The translations under genes were made by a program, and so were the position numbers. Of a stretch of DNA of 64,000 nucleotides, positions 16,715 through 24,414 are shown in pieces. The stretch is taken from contig CAZECE010000042.1 of the NCBI GenBank assembly GCA_964510525.1, forward strand, positions 78,100 to 142,099, read 5' to 3'. Each line of letters opens with the position of its first letter. Within the stretch, counting starts at the first letter, position 1. The notes below the pieces were generated by a model. That model was not told the DNA's origin. It saw nothing but the letters and a program-made list of their open reading frames with translations, and made no database searches. The DNA comes from CAZECE01 sp964510525 (lineage in GTDB: Bacteria; Pseudomonadota; Gammaproteobacteria; Pseudomonadales; JANQJO01).

Positions 16715-17378
16715 GTTTATTCATGGTTTTCAGGCCGTCAGTGTTGCTTGGGGTTTGCTGCTGTTGGTGGGCTGCGCTAACGTGCCTCTGAGTTATGATT
16801 TTTCTGCTTTTCGGGCGCATATGCCCAGGTCTATTTTAGTGTTGCCGCCTACCAATGATTCTGTTGAGGTGTTGGCACCCTATACCTATTTGTCTACAGT
16901 GAGCCGCCCTTTGGCCGAGGCGGGGTATTATGTTTTCCCCGTGGTGGTGGTGGATCAGTTATTTAAAGAAAATGGGTTGCCCACGCCTTATGAGATGCAC
17001 GAGGTGTCGTTAGACAAAATAGATGAAGTGCTTGGGGCGGATGCCGTGCTTTATATCCACATCAGTGAGTTTGGGCAAAAGTATGCGGTGCTCTCGTCGA
17101 ATACGACCGTGAAAGCTCAAGCGACGTTAGTGGATGTTAGAACCGGGCAAGAACTTTGGGTTGGCAGTGCTCATGCGGTGGAGCAGTCTGGTGATGGAGG
17201 TGGTGGGCTGTTAGGGATGGTTATTGCCTCGGCTGTTGAGCAAGTGTTGGATTCAATGACTGATCGTGTTGTTGATGTGGCCAGAGTGGCCAATCGTCAG
17301 ATGTTCTCTCACCGAACCCGAGGAGTTTTATTAGGCCCCTTGCGTCCGGATCATGAGGTGGACGCTCGAGGGCGTTAA
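16698..17378 (+). CDS. DUF799 (GNA1162-like) lipoprotein
   Basis: 227 residues from the ATG at 16698, overlapping the preceding gene by 17 bp, which indicates translational coupling. The signal peptide has lipobox LLVGC (Cys26). The mature protein contains SILVLPPTNDSVEV, APYTYLSTVSRPLAEAGYYVFP and VLGADAVLYIHISEFG, typical of the DUF799 family whose neisserial member is GNA1162, a surface-associated lipoprotein with structural similarity to TolB N-terminal-like domains. Third gene of the operon. The C-terminus is followed by an AT-rich imperfect hairpin (17409-17439) that could end the transcript, then by the csp promoter. Confidence 0.85.
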   Translation: MFPFNKFIHGFQAVSVAWGLLLLVGCANVPLSYDFSAFRAHMPRSILVLPPTNDSVEVLAPYTYLSTVSRPLAEAGYYVFPVVVVDQLFKENGLPTPYEMHEVSLDKIDEVLGADAVLYIHISEFGQKYAVLSSNTTVKAQATLVDVRTGQELWVGSAHAVEQSGDGGGGLLGMVIASAVEQVLDSMTDRVVDVARVANRQMFSHRTRGVLLGPLRPDHEVDARGR

Positions 17379-17461
17379 CATGTCTGTGTAACAGTGATAA
17401 CAAATAGAAGGTTTTATTTACTTTTATTGACGAAAACCTCTTTTAACCTTTGAAAAAGTTG

Positions 17462-17490
17462 TTGACGGGGCGTTGGGGTTTTTTTACTAT
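17462..17490 (+). promoter_or_regulatory. Sigma-70 promoter for the cold-shock gene
   Basis: TTGACG (17462-17467), a 17-nt spacer and TACTAT (17485-17490) make a good sigma-70 match. Transcription from about 17497 would give a leader of ~148 nt before the csp ATG, similar to the long structured 5' leaders of cold-inducible csp mRNAs. Confidence 0.65.
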
Positions 17491-17644
17491 TTCCCATGCT
17501 TGGAACTGTCCATTATTTGCGCAAACTGTTTCGATGTCCTGCCTGCAGTACCTCGTTTTTGTCATCCACGAGTAATAGCATCACTTCAAGCAAATTTGGC
17601 CCTTAATCGGGCTTGTAGTGTTAATGAGTACATAGGATATTGTT

Positions 17645-17863
17645 ATGTCTGAAGATCAAAATAAAGGTAAAGGCACAGTTAAATGGTTCAACGAATCAAA
17701 AGGCTTTGGCTTTATCGAACAGGAGTCTGGTCCCGATGTGTTTGCACACTTCAGTGCTATCAAAGGAACCGGCTTCAAAACCTTGGTTGAAGGTCAAAAG
17801 GTAGAATTTACTGTGACCCAAGGCCAAAAAGGACCTCAAGCAGAAGACATCGAAGTGGTTTAA
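17645..17863 (+). CDS. Cold-shock protein, CspA family
   Basis: 72 residues, a single cold-shock domain (OB fold). RNP1 is seen as KGFGFIE (19-25) and RNP2 as VFAHF (32-36), with the conserved GTVKWFNESKGFGFI start. It binds single-stranded RNA and DNA and melts mRNA structure in the cytoplasm. It is monocistronic: its own promoter at 17462, a long leader and a strong terminator at 17968. The leader length suggests regulation by mRNA structure and stability at low temperature. It is a few residues longer at the N-terminus (MSEDQNKGK) than the E. coli paralogues. Which paralogue it corresponds to cannot be said. Confidence 0.95.
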   Translation: MSEDQNKGKGTVKWFNESKGFGFIEQESGPDVFAHFSAIKGTGFKTLVEGQKVEFTVTQGQKGPQAEDIEVV

Positions 17864-17967
17864 GCTTTTTTTACTGCTATCGTCTTTTTCTAGGCAATCG
17901 CCTGTAATGGTTTAATTTATACAAAGATTTAAGCCATATAACTGTTAAGGGCGTTTGCTTGGATTAC

Positions 17968-18001
17968 AAAAAAGGCAGCTGTAACCGGCTGCCTTTTTTT
18001 G
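17968..18001 (+). terminator. Rho-independent terminator of the cold-shock gene
   Basis: The stem AAGGCAGC / GCTGCCTT is closed by a short loop (TGTAACCG region), preceded by A's and followed by a run of seven T's. It lies 105 bp after the csp stop codon with no gene between, so it ends that transcript. Confidence 0.88.
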
Positions 18002-18072
18002 TTTTTGTTGAATAATAATGTTTTAATGAACGACACTTTCGCTTATAAATGGATCAGCTGAGGGGTTGTTTC

Positions 18073-18516
18073 ATGGAAGATCATATTGTTGCTTCAGCCA
18101 CACGATTGAGATTGCGTTCCGTTAGGTACTTACCCAGTTTCCTAATACAAATTAAACGCGTTCAAATGCAAATTGAGTCGGCTTACGGCAATTTGGGTTA
18201 TGAGTTAAAACGAACTGAAAACCTCACGTTTTGGACTAAAAGTTTGTGGTTAAACAGTGAAGTGCTAAAAGCGTTTCATCGTTCTGGAACGCATCAGCAG
18301 GGTAAGCCCAGTTTAAAAGTTTGGTGTGATGAAGCGGTACATGGGCACTGGTCTTATCAAAAGACGGGGTTGCCGAGATGGGAAGACGTTGAGCGTCAGT
18401 TGAAATTATCGGGGCGTTTTATCCCGCTTGATCAGCCTTCTGATGCCCATCAGTTGGGGCAGATACCGGATCAGAAGTGGAGTTTTTTAGACAACTTGAA
18501 TACGGATGCGCAATAA
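18073..18516 (+). CDS. Small conserved protein, monooxygenase-like (dimeric alpha-beta barrel type)
   Basis: 147 residues from the ATG at 18073, chosen over 18049 because TGAGGGG lies about 10 nt upstream. The opening DHIVASATRLRLRSVRYLPSF, followed by LTFWTKSLWLNSEVLKAFHRSG, KPSLKVWCDEAVHGHW and LPRWEDV, is a pattern I recognise from a family of short proteobacterial proteins related to ABM/spheroidene-monooxygenase-like ferredoxin folds. The exact family name is uncertain and no substrate can be proposed. No signal peptide. It converges on the REC-ATPase gene with a 5-bp gap. Confidence 0.65.
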   Translation: MEDHIVASATRLRLRSVRYLPSFLIQIKRVQMQIESAYGNLGYELKRTENLTFWTKSLWLNSEVLKAFHRSGTHQQGKPSLKVWCDEAVHGHWSYQKTGLPRWEDVERQLKLSGRFIPLDQPSDAHQLGQIPDQKWSFLDNLNTDAQ

Positions 18517-18521
18517 ATCGT

Positions 18522-19436
18522 TCAGTCTTTTAGATTGATGGTGCACAAGACTTCGTTGCCACACCCCTTATATTCGATAGAGTCGAAGCTAATGATGTTG
18601 GACATGGCAATGCCGCGCCCGTGGTTGTCAGTGGCTCGAGCAGGGTCAATGTTCATGTATTTTTGCCACTCAAACCCTTTGCCTTCATCTTTAATCCACA
18701 GAGAAATCTGATTTGCTTCCCTTTTAAAATGGACATCGACTTTTTTGTCTTTGTATTCGGGTAATTGTTGACGACGAATGACTTCCTCTTCCCAGGAGCT
18801 GGCTTTATTGAGCTCCGTTTTTTCTTCATACGTGATGCCTAGGTTGCCGTGCTCTACCGCGTTTAATAGGAGTTCTGATAATCCATAAATGACGCTGTCA
18901 CTGTCAGGGTAATAGTTAGCTAGAAATGTCGCTAAGTAGCGTGCGTCTTCTAGGGTTTGGACTTCAAAATAGCTTTCTTTGACCAAGCTCAGCTTTCTTT
19001 TGTGTTCTTTGAGTTCTTGTTTCAGCGCTGAATATTCATTGTGGTCATTCAGAGCCGCTTGAACGATTGAAATAAGCAGTTCTGCATCATAGGGTTTTAT
19101 CAGATAGTAATAGACGCCTGCGTTGATTCCCTCGGTGACGTCCTTTTTGTCAGAAGCGGCTGTTTGCATAATAACGGGAATGTGGGAGACCGTTGAGTCG
19201 CTTTTGAGTTTTTTCATGAATTCGATGCCGCTCATTTCAGGCATCATTCGATCAAGTAGAATGACTTGGATGTCTTCTTTTCTTGTTTCCAGTAGCGACC
19301 ACCCAGAGACGCCATTGCTGGCTGCCAGTATTTCATACCCCAACTCTTCTAGATTCAGTTCTAGAATTTTAATGTTGTTCGGATCGTCGTCGATAACTAA
19401 TATTGAGCCATCGGGTTCGTTGGTCTTTGTCATCAT
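18522..19436 (-). CDS. Response regulator with C-terminal anti-sigma-type ATPase domain
   Basis: 304 residues. An N-terminal receiver (12-130) has DDD at 16-18, phospho-acceptor D62 (ILLDRMMPEMSG) and K114 in LIKPYD. A coiled-coil-like linker (about 133-155) leads to a GHKL ATPase domain: N box ELLLNAVEHGNLG, G1 DEGKGFEW and G2 NHGRGIAMS. There is no HisKA dimerisation helix, so it resembles RsbW/SpoIIAB-like serine kinases joined to a receiver rather than a histidine kinase. Such proteins usually act in partner-switching networks with a STAS anti-sigma antagonist, none of which is adjacent here. Output is therefore inferred only. The gene is monocistronic. Confidence 0.85.
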   Translation of the reverse strand: MMTKTNEPDGSILVIDDDPNNIKILELNLEELGYEILAASNGVSGWSLLETRKEDIQVILLDRMMPEMSGIEFMKKLKSDSTVSHIPVIMQTAASDKKDVTEGINAGVYYYLIKPYDAELLISIVQAALNDHNEYSALKQELKEHKRKLSLVKESYFEVQTLEDARYLATFLANYYPDSDSVIYGLSELLLNAVEHGNLGITYEEKTELNKASSWEEEVIRRQQLPEYKDKKVDVHFKREANQISLWIKDEGKGFEWQKYMNIDPARATDNHGRGIAMSNIISFDSIEYKGCGNEVLCTINLKD

Positions 19437-19588
19437 CGTAACAGTGACTCACTAATAGCACTTTGCTCATTAGACGTTGAAAAATTTAGGAAAAATTCCT
19501 GCTTTTGAATGAGTGTAGCAAAGGAAACGGAGATTGATGAGGTACAATGTTGGCATCAAATGGTGGTTGGATGCGTTGAGAGAGTGAC

Positions 19589-20821
19589 ATGAAGAAACCA
19601 ATGGCATTGGGGGGCTTGCTGGCGGGAGGTTTGACAATACTCTCTGTTTTTTATTACTCCGTTTTTTATTATATGAAAGGTGTTGATGTTCAAAGCCCAC
19701 CGTTGCAAGAAAACGAGCTTCAATCTGAGTTTTCTATACCTGAGCTTCATGAGCCTGAATTTCATGAGCATGAGCTTCGTAAATCTGAGCCGCCTGAGCA
19801 TCAAAGTGTGATCGAACCTTTAGCTGATCAAGAGGCTTTGGCTGAGCAAGAGGCTGTGAACGAGGTTGAACATGATGGCTTTAAGGTTCAGCAGGCATTT
19901 GGACACACTTTGTCGCTGCCTGTTTCCGTCAGGTTACACTCTAAGTCAGTATTTTCATTGCAGGGGCATTACGCAGGCTACTTGTCAGTAAGGCAATTAC
20001 TGAGGGAGGGGGTCATGCCTCGGCTGGATCAGTTTGTTGCGGCCGATTTGGTGAATTATTTTGATTACCCTTATGAAGCGCCGGACAGTGACAGGCAACC
20101 ACTGCAGCCTTTAGTGGCCATTTTTCCTGCCCCATGGGATGATCAAGTTCGTGTTCTGTTTTTGGGTCTTAAAGCCTATGAGCTTGCTTTGCCAGAGAGT
20201 GATGCGTTAAATGATGCATTAGATGGCCCGAGGCTGGATGATCCGGTGGTTGCTCAACAGGCTCGTGCCGAGGTGCATTTTAACCCCGATGTGGTCTCCG
20301 CATTTCGGTTGTTGGGGCATTTGCCAATGGGCCCTGAGTTCTTTGATTCTGAGGTTGAAATGCTGGGTTGGGATGTACCTTCAGGGCATGAAGTGACGGT
20401 TTTATATGAGTTAACACTCAATCAAAGTACGGCTAATTTGATTAATGATCTTCGTTATAATCAAGCGATTGACCCAGAGCGTGTAAATTTGTCGGAGTTT
20501 GGTCAGTTGCACTTTTCTTATCAGCCTCCGAATGAGGTCAATGACACCTTGTTGAAACTGCATATTGATCAAGGTTATGTCTTTGATTCCATTGAAGCGG
20601 CGGGTAGGCAGGTGATGTTTGCGACCTCTGTCGCGATATTTGGTGAGCTGTTATCAGGTGGTATTGCTGTCGAAGGTTATGGCTATGAACAGGTGCAACA
20701 GTTGGCGGTTCGCGCGCTTGAGTTGAATCAATCTGCATGTCGTCAGGCTTTCTTGGGCTTATTGGAGAAAGCTAAGTCTTTGTCGAGTGTTAAGCCACAA
20801 TCGTTGTCTTCGGAGGATTAG
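19589..20821 (+). CDS. YfbK-like membrane-anchored protein lacking its VWA domain
   Basis: 410 residues with one N-terminal transmembrane helix (about 7-29) and then a Glu/His/Pro-rich linker with imperfect repeats (ELHEPEFHEHELRKSEPPEH, 52-71). Residues ~117-197 match the N-terminal domain that precedes the VWA in YfbK-type proteins (YLSVRQLLREGVMPR, VNYFDYPYEAP, VRVLFLGLKAYEL). Residues ~226-278 match the DUF3520-type C-terminal domain (VHFNPDVVSAFRLLGHL, GHEVTVLYEL). The VWA domain of ~170 residues that normally lies between, with its DxSxS metal site, is absent, replaced by about 28 residues (198-225). It is therefore probably a structural rather than metal-dependent adhesion-type protein, exposed to the periplasm. 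It overlaps ychF by 4 bp, convergent. Confidence 0.75.
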   Translation: MKKPMALGGLLAGGLTILSVFYYSVFYYMKGVDVQSPPLQENELQSEFSIPELHEPEFHEHELRKSEPPEHQSVIEPLADQEALAEQEAVNEVEHDGFKVQQAFGHTLSLPVSVRLHSKSVFSLQGHYAGYLSVRQLLREGVMPRLDQFVAADLVNYFDYPYEAPDSDRQPLQPLVAIFPAPWDDQVRVLFLGLKAYELALPESDALNDALDGPRLDDPVVAQQARAEVHFNPDVVSAFRLLGHLPMGPEFFDSEVEMLGWDVPSGHEVTVLYELTLNQSTANLINDLRYNQAIDPERVNLSEFGQLHFSYQPPNEVNDTLLKLHIDQGYVFDSIEAAGRQVMFATSVAIFGELLSGGIAVEGYGYEQVQQLAVRALELNQSACRQAFLGLLEKAKSLSSVKPQSLSSED

Positions 20822-21909
20822 ACGTTAAAACGAAAGTGAATGACGTCACCGTCTTGAACAATGTATTCTTTGCCTTCCAGGCGCCACTTGCCTGCATCTT
20901 TGCAACCGGCTTCGCCCTTATGGGTAATGTAGTCATCATAAGCGATGGTTTCGGCTCGAATGAAGCCTTTTTCAAAATCAGTGTGAATGACACCGGCTGC
21001 TTGAGGGGCTGAAGCACCGGTTTTTATGGTCCAAGCACGTGCTTCTTTTTTGCCTGCCGTGAAATAGGTTTGCAATCCTAATAGGGCATAGCTTGCTCGG
21101 ATGACTCGGTTCAGTCCAGGCTCGGTTAAGCCTAAGGCCTCTAGGAATTCCAGTTTGTCTTCGTCATCGAGCTCAGCGACTTCGGCTTCAATTTTTGCGC
21201 AAACGGGGATAACGCTCGAGCCTTCTGATTCGGCATGGGTTTTCACTGCGTTCAGTTTTGGGTTGGCCTCAAAGCCATCTTCAGCCACGTTGGCAACATA
21301 AAGCACAGGCTTTCGAGTTAGGAGCTGGTAGGGGTGGAGCAGTGTTTGTTCGTTGTCATCTAAATCAAGGCTGCGGACAGGCTTGCCTTCGTCTAAATGC
21401 TCGCTGACTTTGCTCAAAAGGGCCGCCAGTGCAATGGCCGTTTTATCACCTGATTTTGCTTGTTTTGTTTGCTTGGTCAGTGCTTTGCTAACGGTTTCCA
21501 GGTCGGCTAGGGCCAGTTCGGTTTGAATGGTGTCAATGTCTGCTAGTGGATCTACTTTGCCATTTACATGCACAATATTGTCGTCTTCAAAGCAGCGTAC
21601 GATGTGCATGATGGCATCTGTACTGCGAATGTTGGCTAGAAACTGATTGCCTAACCCCTCACCTTTGGAGGCGCCTTCGACTAAGCCGGCTATGTCGACA
21701 AATTCCATGGTTGTTGGAATTGTTTTTTCTGGCGTGACCAAATTGGCGATCGCATCCAGTCTGGGATCAGGAACGGCTACCGTGCCTTGGTTGGGTTCAA
21801 TGGTGCAAAATGGAAAATTTTCCGCGTCGATGCTGGCTCCGGTTAACGCATTATATAGGGTAGATTTTCCTACGTTGGGTAAGCCAACCAGTCCGCATTG
21901 TATGGCCAT
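20818..21909 (-). CDS. ychF: Redox-regulated ribosome-binding ATPase YchF
   Basis: 363 residues, the family length. It is an Obg-related P-loop NTPase with GLPNVGKSTLYNAL (7-20) and the DIAGLVEGASKGEGLGN switch region. A helical domain follows, and the C-terminal TGS-like domain ends in VQDGDVIHFRFNV. YchF hydrolyses ATP rather than GTP, binds the ribosome and influences stress adaptation. It is last in the minus-strand ispE-tRNA-prs-rplY-pth-ychF run, 16 bp after pth, so very likely co-transcribed with it. Confidence 0.97.
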   Translation of the reverse strand: MAIQCGLVGLPNVGKSTLYNALTGASIDAENFPFCTIEPNQGTVAVPDPRLDAIANLVTPEKTIPTTMEFVDIAGLVEGASKGEGLGNQFLANIRSTDAIMHIVRCFEDDNIVHVNGKVDPLADIDTIQTELALADLETVSKALTKQTKQAKSGDKTAIALAALLSKVSEHLDEGKPVRSLDLDDNEQTLLHPYQLLTRKPVLYVANVAEDGFEANPKLNAVKTHAESEGSSVIPVCAKIEAEVAELDDEDKLEFLEALGLTEPGLNRVIRASYALLGLQTYFTAGKKEARAWTIKTGASAPQAAGVIHTDFEKGFIRAETIAYDDYITHKGEAGCKDAGKWRLEGKEYIVQDGDVIHFRFNV

Positions 21910-21925
21910 TTCGAGCTCCTAGGTT

Positions 21926-22519
21926 CTAATCGGCAGTTGTTTTGGTGTGAAGTGTTTTCATTAATTTATCAATATGGCCGCCTAATAATGCCTCGGTGTG
22001 AGGTAATAAGTTTTGAATGCCAGTCAGTAGCGTGGAGTGTTCCGTTTTACTGGGGCGACTGAGTACGTAGCTGTGGACTTTTTTTGAGTGGCCTGGGTGG
22101 CCGATGCCAATGCGAACGCGATGAAATTGTGCTGTTTGGCCGAGGCATTTAATGATGCTCTTCAAGCCATTGTGACCTGCGGTTCCACCACCACTTTTTA
22201 ATTTTATTACCCCGCTGGGCAAATCCAGCTCATCATGCGCGACCAGTAAGCTGTCGACTGAGGTTTTATAGAATTGCAATAACGCTTGAACGGCCATGCC
22301 GCTGTCGTTCATATAGGTGGTTGGCTTGGCTATCCAGAGCGGTTTGTCTTGCCAATGGCACTTGGCAACCTGTGCAGAGAGCTTTTTTTCTAAAGAAAAA
22401 GTCGCTCCCAATTGATCAGCTAATGCATCGACATACCAAAAGCCCGCGTTGTGGCGAGTTTGCTCGTATTCTGATCCAGGGTTACCCAGGCCAACCACTA
22501 GCTGAATTGGGTTAGACAT
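21926..22519 (-). CDS. pth: Peptidyl-tRNA hydrolase
   Basis: 197 residues. Catalytic features are visible: GLGNPGSEYEQTRHNAGFWYVD with N12 and H23, FLKP-equivalent IAKPTTYMNDSG with the tRNA-contacting Asn, VAHDELDLPSG (catalytic Asp), and GGTAGHNGLKSI. The enzyme releases tRNA from peptidyl-tRNAs that drop off the ribosome. It lies 12 bp after rplY and before ychF, an arrangement conserved in gammaproteobacteria. Nothing is unusual in length or residues. Confidence 0.97.
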   Translation of the reverse strand: MSNPIQLVVGLGNPGSEYEQTRHNAGFWYVDALADQLGATFSLEKKLSAQVAKCHWQDKPLWIAKPTTYMNDSGMAVQALLQFYKTSVDSLLVAHDELDLPSGVIKLKSGGGTAGHNGLKSIIKCLGQTAQFHRVRIGIGHPGHSKKVHSYVLSRPSKTEHSTLLTGIQNLLPHTEALLGGHIDKLMKTLHTKTTAD

Positions 22520-22531
22520 GGCTTTCTTGTG

Positions 22532-23176
22532 TTAGGAGGCTGCGGGTTCGCTATCACCACCTTCAGCTTCTGTGCTGGCCTCATCGTCAGATTCACCCTT
22601 AGGCGGTTTGACAAAAACAACGCTAAGGTTGTGATCTTCGCCATGGCTGAGTGCAAACGAGCTGACGCCTTCTGGTAGTGTCAGGTCTGTTAAGTGAATA
22701 ATGTTACCAACATCAACGTCTGCCATGTCCAGGTCGATGACCTCAGGCAGGTTTTCGGGTAAGCACACGACTTCAATTTCGGTGAGTTGCTTAGAAATAA
22801 GGCCGCCTTTCAATTTGACGCCTATGCACTTGTCTTCATTTAAGAAATTGATTGGAACCAGCTTTCTAATGGGTTTGGACAGGTCGATGGCCAGAAAATC
22901 CGCGTGTAAGGGGGTTTCTTTAGCGGGGTGCCGTTGAATGTCTTTTAAAACGACTTTGATGACTTGGCCTTCTAGGTTGAGCTCGATGATTTTCGAATAA
23001 AAAGAACGGTTTTCCAGTTTTTTCTTAAGGTCTTTTAGTTCGGTTGTAATGGGCAACGGTTGTTGATTTGGGCCATAAATAACGCCTGGTACTTTCTCAA
23101 GTCGGCGCAGTCGGCGATTTGCTCCTGTTCCTGATTCGGTTCTTTTTACGCAGTTTAATGCCAGTGCGTTACTCAT
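22532..23176 (-). CDS. rplY: 50S ribosomal protein L25 (CTC form)
   Basis: 214 residues, the long CTC form with an N-terminal 5S rRNA-binding L25 domain (about 1-95; RRLEKVPGVIYGPNQQPLPI) and a C-terminal beta domain (about 97-190) containing VPINFLNEDKCIGVKLKGG. An acidic tail (ESDDEASTEAEGGDSEPAAS) ends it. It binds 5S rRNA in the central protuberance. It lies between prs and pth as in many gammaproteobacteria; the 139-bp gap upstream to prs contains a 17-bp tandem repeat. Confidence 0.95.
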   Translation of the reverse strand: MSNALALNCVKRTESGTGANRRLRRLEKVPGVIYGPNQQPLPITTELKDLKKKLENRSFYSKIIELNLEGQVIKVVLKDIQRHPAKETPLHADFLAIDLSKPIRKLVPINFLNEDKCIGVKLKGGLISKQLTEIEVVCLPENLPEVIDLDMADVDVGNIIHLTDLTLPEGVSSFALSHGEDHNLSVVFVKPPKGESDDEASTEAEGGDSEPAAS

Positions 23177-23223
23177 GATGGTTTCCTTTTACTAGATACT
23201 CGAATTTAAAAAATATATCGGCT

Positions 23224-23274
23224 TGGTTCTACTTGTCTTAAGGTTCTTCGTGTCTTTAGGTTCTTCGTGTTTTT
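23224..23274. repeat. 17-bp tandem repeat, three copies, between prs and rplY
   Basis: On the + strand: tggttctacttgtctta, aggttcttcgtgtcttt, aggttcttcgtgttttt at period 17. The last two copies differ at one base; the first matches at about 13 of 17. The array lies 42 bp downstream of the prs stop and 47 bp upstream of rplY in the transcribed direction. Confidence 0.8.
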
Positions 23275-23315
23275 AGTTGTGTTCTTATCAATATGATGTT
23301 GTTCTCTTAGGGCGG

Positions 23316-24278
23316 TTAGATTACTGAGTAATCAGCTTCAAACATGGCGCTTAAAGATTCTTCGTTGTTGATTCGGCGGACTGATTCAGCTAGCAGCGCC
23401 GATAAAGTAACCTGGCGGATTCTACTACACTTTTGGGCGGCTTGGGAGAGTGGAATGCTGTCAGTGACGACCAGCTCATCCAGCTCAGAGCTTTCAATGT
23501 TTTTGATTGCGTTGCCGGAGAGGACAGGGTGGGTGCAAAAAGCCAATACTTGTTTAGCGCCTTCTTGTTTTAAGGCGGTAGCGGCGTTGCACAGGGTGCC
23601 TGCGGTATCTACGATGTCATCCACTAGGATGCAAGCCCGGTTATTGACTTCACCAATGATGTTCATCACTTTGGATTCGTTGGCATGAGAGCGCCGTTTA
23701 TCAATTATCGCCAGATCGCAGTCATTAAATTGTTTGGCAAATGCTCTGGCCCGAACCACGCCGCCGACATCAGGGGATACAATCACAGGATTTTCATAGT
23801 TGCATTTTTCAAGCTCTTGTAAGAGCACGGGGGTGCCATAAACGTTGTCGACAGGGATGTCGAAGAAGCCCTGTATTTGATCGGCGTGCAAATCAACGGT
23901 TAATACTCGATCAATTCCGACCGTCGTAATCATGTCAGCGACCACTTTAGCGCTGATCGGGACTCTGGCTGAGCGGACTCGTCGATCTTGTCTGGCGTAT
24001 CCAAAATAAGGAATGACGGCCGTGATGCGGCCTGCTGAGGCGCGTCGCAGCGCGTCTGCCATTACGAGGAGTTCCATTAGATTGTCGTTGGTTGGGGCGC
24101 AGGTGCTTTGAACGAGAAAGACATCATTGCCGCGGACATTGTCGATAATCTCGACGGTGGTTTCTCCGTCGCTGAACTGGCCAACATTGGCTTTTCCCAT
24201 CGGGATATGTAGATAGTGGGCAATCTTTTTGGTCAGCTCTGGGTTGGCGTTACCTGTGAAGACCACCAGCTTAGTCAT
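23316..24278 (-). CDS. prs: Ribose-phosphate pyrophosphokinase (housekeeping)
   Basis: 320 residues, the standard class I enzyme making PRPP from ribose-5-phosphate and ATP. It keeps GQFSDGET, PYFGYARQDRRVRSARVPISA, VLTVDLHADQIQGFF (catalytic His), DKRR, the PRPP loop VDDIVDTAGTL, and the C-terminal NNEESLSAMF. It supplies purine, pyrimidine, His, Trp and NAD pathways. It is preceded by tRNA-Gln and ispE on the same strand, the common gammaproteobacterial order. A diverged, N-terminally extended paralogue is present at 1661-2932. Confidence 0.97.
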   Translation of the reverse strand: MTKLVVFTGNANPELTKKIAHYLHIPMGKANVGQFSDGETTVEIIDNVRGNDVFLVQSTCAPTNDNLMELLVMADALRRASAGRITAVIPYFGYARQDRRVRSARVPISAKVVADMITTVGIDRVLTVDLHADQIQGFFDIPVDNVYGTPVLLQELEKCNYENPVIVSPDVGGVVRARAFAKQFNDCDLAIIDKRRSHANESKVMNIIGEVNNRACILVDDIVDTAGTLCNAATALKQEGAKQVLAFCTHPVLSGNAIKNIESSELDELVVTDSIPLSQAAQKCSRIRQVTLSALLAESVRRINNEESLSAMFEADYSVI

Positions 24279-24308
24279 CGAGTGCTCCGTTATTTGGAAT
24301 TAGGAATT

Positions 24309-24383
24309 TGGCTGGGCCGGTAGGATTCGAACCTACGCATGGCGGGATCAAAACCCGCTGCCTTACCACTTGGCTACGGCCCA
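24309..24383 (-). tRNA. tRNA-Gln (TTG)
   Basis: A 75-nt cloverleaf on the minus strand: acceptor TGGGCCG/CGGCCCA, anticodon stem GCGGG/CCCGC around TTTTGAT, T-arm GTAGG/CCTAC, with encoded CCA. Anticodon TTG reads CAA/CAG. It sits between ispE and prs, a conserved location. Confidence 0.96.
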
Positions 24384-24414
24384 ATTATTCCAAAACTTAA
24401 TAACGCTGCCGGGT

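Noticed and set aside
17409..17439. AGGTTTT...AAAACCT hairpin after the DUF799 gene as a terminator
   Set aside because: AT-only stem with a long 17-nt loop and a short T run; too weak to call as a feature.
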